NCBI GenBank assembly: GCA_947487175.1
Contig: CANKVM010000004.1
Span: 1 to 59,739, forward strand
Length of the DNA: 59,739 nt
Source: Flavobacteriales bacterium
GTDB taxonomy: Bacteria > Bacteroidota > Bacteroidia > NS11-12g > UBA955
Reading direction: 5' to 3'
Each line of letters begins with the position of its first letter. The first letter of the stretch is position 1. The notes under the pieces are model-generated. The model saw only the letters and a list, made by a program, of their open reading frames with translations. It had not been told where the DNA came from and did not search any database. The position numbers and the translations under genes are program-made. Of this stretch, positions 8,899-16,187 are shown piece after piece.

Positions 8899-9555
8899 AT
8901 GCGCAAGATTAAAATCATATTTTTTTCTTCCCTTTTGTGTGCTTCTTTTCTTTTTGTTGGTGAGTCTTGCAAGCATGAAAATCTGCCTGTTTTAAATGCC
9001 GATAGTATCTGTTTTGAAAGGGATATTCTTCCCATCTTTGTGTCAAATTGTGCTATGTCTGGTTGCCATGATGCAATAACTAGCGCAGAAGGATATAATA
9101 TATCTAATTATTCATCAATTATGAAAGAAGGAATCAAGCCAGGTGATCCTGCAGATTCAGAAATATGGGAGGTGATTGATGATGGTTCTATGCCTCCCAA
9201 TGGTAAATTAACGTCTTTACAAAGATCTTATATCAAAACTTGGATTGCTGCGGGTGCTAAAAATGGAATCAACTGTTTTGTTAGCTGTGATTCAAATGTA
9301 ATTACATACAGTGCTGGAGTTTCGAAAATAATGTCTCAATGTACAGGTTGCCATTCTGGTACAAATCCTTCAGGAAAAATTGATTTATCTAACGCCGCAA
9401 GTGTTAAATCTGTAGCACTTTCGGGTAAGTTATTGGGCTCAGTTAAGCAATCTTCGGGATTTGTTTCAATGCCCCCTTATGGCAGTCCAAAATTAACTGA
9501 TTGTCAGATTACGCAAATCCAAAAATGGATAAATAATGGCTGTAAAAACGATTAA
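8899..9555 (+). CDS. Di-domain c-type cytochrome lipoprotein
   Basis: Lipoprotein of 218 residues. The start at 8899 is preferred to the track's 8866 because MRKIKIIFFSSLL begins a proper signal peptide ending near VGESC. Two heme domains follow. The first has CAMSGCH, a CX4CH motif instead of CXXCH, with SMPPNGK as candidate distal methionine; the second has the normal CTGCH with SMPPYGS. The second domain also carries a Cys pair (CQITQIQ...NNGC) shared with the next gene. It should be anchored in the envelope and carry electrons. It overlaps the next gene by 20 nt, so translation is probably coupled. Confidence 0.82.
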   Translation: MRKIKIIFFSSLLCASFLFVGESCKHENLPVLNADSICFERDILPIFVSNCAMSGCHDAITSAEGYNISNYSSIMKEGIKPGDPADSEIWEVIDDGSMPPNGKLTSLQRSYIKTWIAAGAKNGINCFVSCDSNVITYSAGVSKIMSQCTGCHSGTNPSGKIDLSNAASVKSVALSGKLLGSVKQSSGFVSMPPYGSPKLTDCQITQIQKWINNGCKND

Positions 9556-9901
9556 ATTTAGCTTCTTCATATTGTTAATAGCCGCATCTATAGAAAGTTG
9601 CTATTACGATAAAAAAGAGGATCTATACGTCTCAACCTGTAATACCGCGGGAATGACGTATACAAAGGATATTGTAAGTTTGGTAAACAGTTCTTGCGCC
9701 GGTTGCCATAGCGGGAATTCTCCATCTGCGGGAATTGCTTTAAGCACTTATGCCGAAGTGAAAGACTGTGTTGTAAACGGTAAATTTATTGGCTCTGTGA
9801 AGCAAGATGGTACCGCCTCGGCAATGCCAAAAGGCGGAAAATGGAGCTCTTGTAATGTATCAAAATTAGAAGCTTGGAAAGCAGCAGGCTGTCCTTTATA
9901 A
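9536..9901 (+). CDS. Small c-type cytochrome lipoprotein
   Basis: Monoheme lipoprotein of 121 residues. The signal peptide ends IAASIESC, and the heme motif is CAGCH near residue 57 with AMPKGG as candidate methionine ligand. It is homologous to the second domain of the preceding gene: both have CxGCHSG.xPS, GK.xGSVKQ and a final Cys..W..xGC arrangement, so they are products of duplication. The start overlaps the upstream gene by 20 nt and the stop overlaps the next ATG (TAATG), which points to tight co-expression with the DUF5777 genes. The redox partner is unknown. Confidence 0.82.
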   Translation: MAVKTIKFSFFILLIAASIESCYYDKKEDLYVSTCNTAGMTYTKDIVSLVNSSCAGCHSGNSPSAGIALSTYAEVKDCVVNGKFIGSVKQDGTASAMPKGGKWSSCNVSKLEAWKAAGCPL

Positions 9902-10770
9902 TGAAAAATTTATTCTTATTAGGATTTGCTGTATTGTTCATGCAAAATGCAAAAGCGCAGGATAGTATTATCATGGTTACACTTGTTGATCCAGGTGAAT
10001 ATGCGCCAGTTTTAGATTTAAATATCAAAGCAAAAAGTTTGCGCATTATTAACGGCCACTCATCGGCAGTATTGCCAAAAGGGTCATTTGAAATTACCAT
10101 TGCGCATAGATTTGGCCAAGTTTCAACTGGAATTGATGATTTGTGGGGTGTAGACAACATGAATAGCAACAGAATTGGTTTTGACTATGGAGCAACCAAA
10201 AAAATCACTTTGGGAGCGGGAAGAAGTAGCTACTACAAAACTTTCAATGGATATGTGAAATATGCCTTGATTGGTAATTATTCTAGTAAGTTTAATTTGA
10301 CCTACTTAGCAGATATGGCGGTAGATGGCAGAGCAACTAGCGATTGGAATTTGAATCCATTCTACTTTACACACCGTTTCAATTACACGCATCAACTCAT
10401 TGTATCATATACCTTTCATCCAAATTTGTTAGTTGGGTTTACCCCAACTTTGGTACACATGAATATGGTTGATGGAATTAATATGAACAATGATATTCCG
10501 GTTATGGGCGGTTACGTTCGATTGGCATTAAACAAACACGTAAGTTTTACGTTAGAAGCAAATAAAATTACTTCTTTTGGAATGGATTTGCCTGTAAAAT
10601 CTAATCCAACTGTTGGATTGGGATTTGAATTTTTCACGCCAAAGCATGCATTTCATATTAGTTTAAGTAATTCAAGGATGTTAAATGAACCATATTACAT
10701 GGTAACAGATCAAGTTCCTAATACGTTTGGTCAATTTTGTTTGGGTTTTAATATTGTAAGAAGATGGTAA
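9901..10770 (+). CDS. DUF5777 family beta-barrel protein (first copy)
   Basis: Predicted outer-membrane beta-barrel of 289 residues belonging to the Bacteroidota DUF5777 group. The start at 9901 gives a good signal peptide (KNLFLLGFAVLFMQNAKAQ); the upstream ATG at 9874 in the track lies within the previous gene. Alternating hydrophobic strands and the motifs HRFGQVSTG, LGAGRSSYYKTFNGYVKY and a closing FCLGFNIVRRW strand fit a barrel. Its ATG overlaps the cytochrome stop (TAATG) and its end overlaps the second DUF5777 gene by 7 nt. Function is unknown; the position suggests it could organise or expose the heme lipoproteins at the outer membrane. Confidence 0.78.
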   Translation: MKNLFLLGFAVLFMQNAKAQDSIIMVTLVDPGEYAPVLDLNIKAKSLRIINGHSSAVLPKGSFEITIAHRFGQVSTGIDDLWGVDNMNSNRIGFDYGATKKITLGAGRSSYYKTFNGYVKYALIGNYSSKFNLTYLADMAVDGRATSDWNLNPFYFTHRFNYTHQLIVSYTFHPNLLVGFTPTLVHMNMVDGINMNNDIPVMGGYVRLALNKHVSFTLEANKITSFGMDLPVKSNPTVGLGFEFFTPKHAFHISLSNSRMLNEPYYMVTDQVPNTFGQFCLGFNIVRRW

Positions 10771-11645
10771 GATTCAATTTAAAATGGACTTTTGTGTTTG
10801 CATTGTGTTTGATAAGTTTAAAATTATCTGCACAAGACGACGATTTGTTGGGCGATGAGCCTTCTGTTCACATCGATAATAGAGTGAATTTTGCTTTTAA
10901 GACCACTAAAGTAATCAACCTGCAAAGTTTGGAATTGTTGGGACCAGGAGTTTTTGATTTTAAAATGAATCACAGATTCGGGGCTTTTAATAACGGACCC
11001 ATCAATGCTTTTGGTTTAGATTTAGCTACCATCCGTTTTGGCGGAGAATACGGAATCAACAGAAATTTAATGGCTGGTATAGGCAGAAGTAATGTGTCTG
11101 GAAGTAAAAATGTAGATGGTTATTTGAAGTATCGCGTTTTTCAGCAAACCTCAGACAATAAAAAACCTTTTTCATTGCTCCTGTTTTATGGAATTGAAAA
11201 TAAAATTGGGCCGTCTTATTCCGATGTGAATTCTTCGAAAAGATTGACAAGTGTAGCTCAAGTTATTATTGGTAGAAAATTCAATGAAACATTCAGTGCT
11301 CAGTTTTCGCCAAGTTATGTAATGGGCTACAATAGTTCTAATGCTGCTTTCAATCAAGTTGCTCTTGGTTTGGGTATGAGAATGAAACTAACTATGAGAA
11401 CTACTTTAAATGCTGAGTGGATTCCAATTTTAACAAACAAAGGATTGGTTAGAAATAGCGCATCTGTAGGGTTTGATATTGAAACAGGTGGACACGTTTT
11501 TCAAGTGCATTTCACAAATAGCAGTGGCCTAAACGAAGCTCAGTTTATTAGCAACACCAACGATACTTGGGATACATACGGAATTCGTTTTGGATTTAAT
11601 CTATCAAGGGTATTCACAATTGTGAGTCCCTCAAAATTTAAATAA
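10764..11645 (+). CDS. DUF5777 family beta-barrel protein (second copy)
   Basis: Predicted outer-membrane beta-barrel of 293 residues with a signal peptide (FVFALCLISLKLSAQ) and an acidic DDDLLGDEP stretch after cleavage. It shares with the preceding protein the order NHRFGAFNNG, AGIGRSNVSG, NVDGYLKY and a terminal GFNLSR strand, so the pair is a tandem duplication with strong divergence. It overlaps the first copy by 7 nt and is the last gene before a strong terminator. No binding residues can be identified and the function is unknown. Confidence 0.78.
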   Translation: MVRFNLKWTFVFALCLISLKLSAQDDDLLGDEPSVHIDNRVNFAFKTTKVINLQSLELLGPGVFDFKMNHRFGAFNNGPINAFGLDLATIRFGGEYGINRNLMAGIGRSNVSGSKNVDGYLKYRVFQQTSDNKKPFSLLLFYGIENKIGPSYSDVNSSKRLTSVAQVIIGRKFNETFSAQFSPSYVMGYNSSNAAFNQVALGLGMRMKLTMRTTLNAEWIPILTNKGLVRNSASVGFDIETGGHVFQVHFTNSSGLNEAQFISNTNDTWDTYGIRFGFNLSRVFTIVSPSKFK

Positions 11646-11681
11646 AAACCTATTTAGAAGGTAACTAAATTTAATATTACT

Positions 11682-11714
11682 AAAATGCCCTTGAAGATCT
11701 TTCAAGGGCATTTT
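11682..11714. terminator. Bidirectional terminator
   Basis: Hairpin AAAATGCCCTTGAA / TTCAAGGGCATTTT around a GATC core, with a T-rich tail on the right and an A/T-rich tail on the left. It separates the DUF5777 operon from the convergent glycosyltransferase gene and can serve both strands. Confidence 0.75.
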
Positions 11715-11732
11715 CTTTTTTATTGGAGCTAT

Positions 11733-13663
11733 TTAATTTATTCCGTATTGATAAGGATTACCACTGAATCGATAGATACAAACGGGTACGTTCTTTATAC
11801 TTTTATTTGAAGTTTCAATCGTAACCCGCAATTCGCTATTTTTATTCCAATTTGGAATATCAGATAACTTTATTACATGGAATGCAGCACCAAACCCAGC
11901 TTTCCAATAGTCGTTACAATTCGTATATCTGTAATCTATTTGCTCGTCTTTGATTGTTTTTGAAAACATGGAAGATTTGTGATTGATAATTGCCGTAACA
12001 ATTTTAGTATCACTCATGAATTCGTTTTTATCAATTTTAATTATAAGAAGATCATTGGGTTGAATTGCTTCTTTAACAAAGTTGTAATTGTTCAAAATAT
12101 ATTTGCCAAAATAATCACTCGAAAAAGCATAGGTGTAATTTATGTTTGTTGAAAGTGAAGTTTCATTGGCTAACATTAATGGAAATCCATTATGGTTTTT
12201 GTGAAAAGTACCTAAATAATTGGTGTCACGCAAAGAACTGATATTAAACTCATCTATTTGCCCTCCAATGTAATTGGAATGGTTCTTAGATTGTGGAAAG
12301 TAATAATAGAGTAGTGGGCGCAATACAGGATTGGTTCCGGCATTCGACAAGAACCACAAATCATTTTTACCCTGCATTTTTTGAGGGATAAATAAACATC
12401 CCTCCAATTCCAATCGCTTTTGGACATCATCCAAATGTTCGGATTAACAAACAGATTGAATGATTTGTTAATCTTAGATTGGTGATATTGGAAAACATCA
12501 TTTGGCCCGTCAATGATGAATGCAGATTGTGAATTGTAATGTTTATTTAAAGTTGAAATTTGAGAGGCATAGACATCATTGATTTCGACGGAATATCGAT
12601 GTTTTACAATAAAGATTTGAAAAATACCTACCGCTGTAAAAATGCACATAAATGCGATATAAATATTTCTCTTAAAGCCATTTAAAAGATTACCAATAGA
12701 TAATATCAATAATGGAAAAGAAAAGAATAAAACATTATGCTGTAAAACGGGTTTGAAATTGATTGAATAAAAGTAACCAATCAACATTGGAATTAACCAT
12801 AATATGAATAAAATGAAAGTGAACTTCCATTGAATATTTTTGAATTTATGGGCAAAAAATATACCCGTTAACACAATATACAAAAGGAGTAAAGCAAAGG
12901 ATTTACTATTGTTAAAAATGTAAATGATATGGTTTAGAAAGAAAGATGAATCAGGTTTGCCCAGCCAGTCAAGACCACCTAATTTCAATTGAGAGGCAAT
13001 AATTGAAATTTGCGGAATGGCCAAAAAGCAAAACAGCCAAAAAGCTTTCAATAAATCTTTCCTTTTTGCCGGTTGAAACAAAAAGACATAGGCAATGATT
13101 ATGAAAGTAGTTAAAGTTGCAAAATGATGGGTGTAAAAAGCACCTGCTGTAAAAATGGAAATCAAAATCCAGTTTCTACGATGAATAAATGCTTCCTTAT
13201 TGGAAATGTCCAATTGCCAAAGAGCAGCAAGGGTGAAAAACTGGCCAAAAATATATGGCCTCACCCATAAAGATAGATCAACTTCCCACCACAATACCGA
13301 CATACAAAGCATTGTAAAATAGGCGGGTTTTAATCCAAATACTTTCTTGGTAATAGTAAATGTCAATATCACATTGGCCAATCCAAATAGAGCAGCAATG
13401 ATTTTTAAAGGCAGCGGATTAGATGAAAATTGTTTTATCCAAAACCAAATGAATGTTTGAACGCCAGCAGGATGTCCATCAACCAATATCCCATTTAAAA
13501 TATGTTGATGCCAATTTAATGCGTTCTGTGCTCTGAAAATCGCACTCAATTCATCGCTGTCAAATTGAAACTGATCAATTTTGTAAAATCGCAGAAATAC
13601 AGCCAACCCAAAAATCAAAGCAAAGGGTAAGGCACGAATACTCTTTTCTTTGAATGGAATCAT
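11733..13663 (-). pseudogene. Frameshifted GT39-like membrane glycosyltransferase
   Basis: Two overlapping ORFs (12254..13663 and 11733..12434) together encode one ArnT/PMT-like (GT39) polyprenyl-phosphate-sugar transferase. The N-terminal part has about ten transmembrane helices, the acidic FDSDELSA motif in the first periplasmic loop near residue 36 and a following VDGHPAG. Near the end of the first ORF the reading DVYLSLKK runs into nonsense, while the second frame continues KMQGKNDLWFLSNAG. The switch point is a run of six T (12377-12382 on +); seven would give a continuous protein of about 643 residues. It may be a true mutation, a phase-variable tract or a base-calling error. It follows the amidotransferase-like gene with a 1-nt overlap. 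Confidence 0.8.
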
Positions 13664-14940
13664 TAGGTTTTTTGCTTGTTCTTCTGGGCAGATGGAAACA
13701 AAATATTATTTAAAATAAGCCTGTATCCCGGGCTATTGGGATGTAAATTCAAATCTGTTGGTTGTTCACCAACCATGTGCTGGTAATCTTCAGGGTCGTG
13801 GCCACTAAAAAATGTCCAAGTTCCTTTTCCCATTGTTCCATGAATGTATCTTGCCTCTTTGATAAGGGCGTTTTCGCCCATAATCAGCACATCACTTTTT
13901 ACCAATTCCTTGTGAAATGCAGTGGTTTGTCCCATAAAGCTTTTGATGGTTCGTGTATGATTTTGACAAAGAATACTCGGAATCAAATCCCACTTTGCTG
14001 AATAATCAAATAAGGTAAACAAATCGGTTTCTTCGGTTACCCCTCTTAAAACTGGGTTGGGATTCACATCGATACTGCTGTATTCGTAAACATAAGGATC
14101 GGTTTCAAGTAAAAAGTTTTTAAATGCAAAACACTGCGCGTAATCTAATTGTTGTTGTGCATTTGGTTCTGAAGGAGTTCCATCGAACATCACTTCGCAG
14201 ATATCGGTGTTTTGGGCAGCCAAAGCAATGTCGTAGGTGTCAGTTGCACTGCACATTGCAAACAAAAATCCACCACCCAAACAAAAATCTCTAATTTTGA
14301 GTGCTACATTCTTTTTAAGTTCGCGAACGGAGTTAAATCCATGTTTTTTTGCTGTGGCTTCTCCTTCTGATACTTCAGCTTGATACCAAGGTGCATTGGC
14401 ATAGGAAGAAAAGAATTTTCCAAATTGACCCGTAAAATCTTCATGATGAAGGTGAATCCAATCGTATTCGGATAGTTTTCCTGCCAAAACTTCATCATCA
14501 AAGACAACGGTATATGGAATTTCGGCGTAGGTGAGCACCATGGTTACGGCATCATCCCAAGGTTGTTTGGTCTTTGGAGAATAAACTGCAATTTTGGGTG
14601 CATTGAGTAATTTCACCATGTTCATATTGATGGAAGGATCGGCAATGGTTGATTCAATGCCATTCGCTTCGGCGTTAGAAATAACATCGAAAGATATTCC
14701 CCTAGTTTTACATTCAGTTTCGAGGGATGGGGTATAGGGCGACATAAAGCTTCCGCCCCTATAATTCAATAACCACGTAACTTCGGTTTTTTGTTTGTCG
14801 AGCAGCCAAAAAGCAATACCATAAGATTTCAAATGGTTTTTTTGAGATTCATCCATAGGAATCAATATTTGATTTGCCTTAGCAATCAAAAAACTTCCCA
14901 ACAATATAATAAAAACTATGCTATTTTTTGTCCTACCCAT
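13663..14940 (-). CDS. Exported glutamine amidotransferase-like protein, often mislabelled asparagine synthetase B
   Basis: Protein of 425 residues. The start at 14940 is chosen because MGRTKNSIVFIILLGSFL begins a signal peptide ending near AKANQ; the track's upstream start lies inside crcB. The mature protein opens with ILIPMDESQKNHLKSYG and LLNYRGGSF, the hallmark of a Bacteroidota family that databases commonly call asparagine synthetase B. None of the AsnB features are seen: there is no N-terminal catalytic Cys2 and no SGGxDS synthetase loop. The IHLHHEDFTG and GGGFLFAMCSATDT segments resemble a class I amidotransferase-like fold. The true function is unknown. It overlaps crcB by 25 nt and the GT39 gene by 1 nt. 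Confidence 0.7.
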   Translation of the reverse strand: MGRTKNSIVFIILLGSFLIAKANQILIPMDESQKNHLKSYGIAFWLLDKQKTEVTWLLNYRGGSFMSPYTPSLETECKTRGISFDVISNAEANGIESTIADPSINMNMVKLLNAPKIAVYSPKTKQPWDDAVTMVLTYAEIPYTVVFDDEVLAGKLSEYDWIHLHHEDFTGQFGKFFSSYANAPWYQAEVSEGEATAKKHGFNSVRELKKNVALKIRDFCLGGGFLFAMCSATDTYDIALAAQNTDICEVMFDGTPSEPNAQQQLDYAQCFAFKNFLLETDPYVYEYSSIDVNPNPVLRGVTEETDLFTLFDYSAKWDLIPSILCQNHTRTIKSFMGQTTAFHKELVKSDVLIMGENALIKEARYIHGTMGKGTWTFFSGHDPEDYQHMVGEQPTDLNLHPNSPGYRLILNNILFPSAQKNKQKT

Positions 14941-15269
14941 ACCATGAAAACTCCCAAAATAACCGACATAATTGCATAACCAAACATGAGTCCATATTCT
15001 TTCGCGTCTAAATAACGGAGTATTTCTAATCCAAAACCAGAGAAGGTGGTAAAGCCACCTAATATGCCCGTTATCCAAAATGATTTGGTCAAATCTGAAT
15101 TTAACCTAGACCATAATATCCCAATAAACAAACAGCCTAATAAATTGATTGTAAAAGTGCCGTAAGAAAATTGAAGTGGTTGAAATGGTATTATTTTATT
15201 AATTAGACTCCTTAAAGTAGCACCAATACTACCTCCAAGAGCAATTAACAAAACGATTTTTAAATTCAT
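14916..15269 (-). CDS. crcB: Fluoride efflux channel CrcB/FluC
   Basis: Inner-membrane fluoride channel subunit of 117 residues with four transmembrane helices, acting as a dual-topology dimer that exports toxic fluoride. Family motifs are GGSIGATLR near the N-terminus, the central YGTFTINLLGC with its conserved Asn, and GGFTTFSGFGLE with the Na+/pore Phe-rich break. Length is typical. Only 35 nt separate it from the divergent reductase gene, too little for a fluoride riboswitch, so such regulation is unlikely here. The 25-nt overlap with the downstream gene suggests an operon. Confidence 0.93.
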   Translation of the reverse strand: MNLKIVLLIALGGSIGATLRSLINKIIPFQPLQFSYGTFTINLLGCLFIGILWSRLNSDLTKSFWITGILGGFTTFSGFGLEILRYLDAKEYGLMFGYAIMSVILGVFMVWVGQKIA

Positions 15270-15295
15270 TAAGCGAAAATAAGCTTTGCTGTTCG

Positions 15296-15303
15296 TATTT
15301 TTG
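15296..15303 (+). promoter_or_regulatory. -7 promoter box of the reductase gene
   Basis: TATTTTTG lies 1 nt before ATG 15305 and 4 nt before ATG 15308, so the mRNA would be leaderless or nearly so. No clear TTTG element is found 19-22 nt upstream. Confidence 0.4.
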
Positions 15304-15304
15304 C

Positions 15305-16000
15305 ATGATGCAAGTGGAAATTACAAATATCATCGATGAATCATTCCGTGTAAAACGGTTTGAATTATCAACTTTAGATGGCAGTGTAATTGAATTTGTA
15401 CCTGGTCAATTTGTTCAGATAATTCATCCATCCTTGCCTGAATTCAATAACACCCGAAGTTATTCGATTTCTTCAGAAAATACGAATTCAAACAAGATTG
15501 AATTATGTATTGCCCTTAATGAAAATGGCGTTTTCACCCCTTGGTTATTCAAACAAGACATTGGCAGTAAACTCGAGGTTTCAGAACCGAAAGGGGAGTT
15601 TGTTTTAAAAGAAGAGTATTTGGATTTTCCTTTGATATTCATTTGCACCGGTACGGGAATTGCTCCTTTTCGAAGTATGATTCATAAAGCCTTATCATTG
15701 GGTTCTAAAGAAGTCTATTTGATATTCGGCAACCGTAAATTTAATGATGTTTTATATATGCATGAATGGGAATCGTTAATGCTTCAAAATTCAAAGTTTC
15801 ATTTTATTCCGGTGTTAAGCCAAGAATCAGAATTTAAGAATTCCGGTTACGTACATGAATTTTATTCAAATATTTTGAGGGAAATTGGAGAGGCCAGAAT
15901 CTTTGTATGTGGGTGGAAAGAAATGTGCGCCGAAACGCGTAACAGATTGAAGGAAATGGGTTACAACCGCAAGCAATATTTCTTCGAGCAATATGATTGA
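15305..16000 (+). CDS. Ferredoxin-NADP reductase-like FAD oxidoreductase
   Basis: Single-module flavoprotein of 231 residues of the FNR superfamily. It has the FAD-binding RSYSISSEN (RxYS motif, near residue 52), the NAD(P)-binding FICTGTGIAPFRSM near 118-130, and the C-terminal VFVCGWKEMC nucleotide motif ending in an aromatic FFEQYD tail. No 2Fe-2S ferredoxin domain is fused. It should pass electrons between NAD(P)H and an unidentified carrier. It is divergent from crcB. Translation may start at either of two adjacent ATGs (15305 or 15308). A weak terminator follows. Confidence 0.82.
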   Translation: MMQVEITNIIDESFRVKRFELSTLDGSVIEFVPGQFVQIIHPSLPEFNNTRSYSISSENTNSNKIELCIALNENGVFTPWLFKQDIGSKLEVSEPKGEFVLKEEYLDFPLIFICTGTGIAPFRSMIHKALSLGSKEVYLIFGNRKFNDVLYMHEWESLMLQNSKFHFIPVLSQESEFKNSGYVHEFYSNILREIGEARIFVCGWKEMCAETRNRLKEMGYNRKQYFFEQYD

Positions 16001-16028
16001 TTCAAATTGTGACTTTTATTCAATAAAT

Positions 16029-16055
16029 ATTTGCAAAAAATGCAAATAATTTTTT
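16029..16055 (+). terminator. Weak AT-rich terminator after the reductase gene
   Basis: ATTTGCA and TGCAAAT form a 7-bp stem with a five-A loop, followed by AATTTTTTT. The stem has only two G-C pairs, so efficiency is doubtful. Confidence 0.4.
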
Positions 16056-16187
16056 TCTATATGAATTATCAGTTATTATTGCACTCGAATTGAGGAGCAA
16101 CAAGGTTAGCCTTTACGCTTTTTACCTTTCTATAGGTATTAACAAATTCAAAAACATTTAAAATTATTTTTTTCGTTATCACAAGAT

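Noticed and set aside
9786-10169. 127-aa minus-strand ORF
   Set aside because: Antisense to the cytochrome and DUF5777 genes, with no domain and no promoter.
15270-15304. Possible fluoride riboswitch ahead of crcB
   Set aside because: Only 35 bp separate the divergent starts, too short for the fluoride riboswitch aptamer and expression platform.
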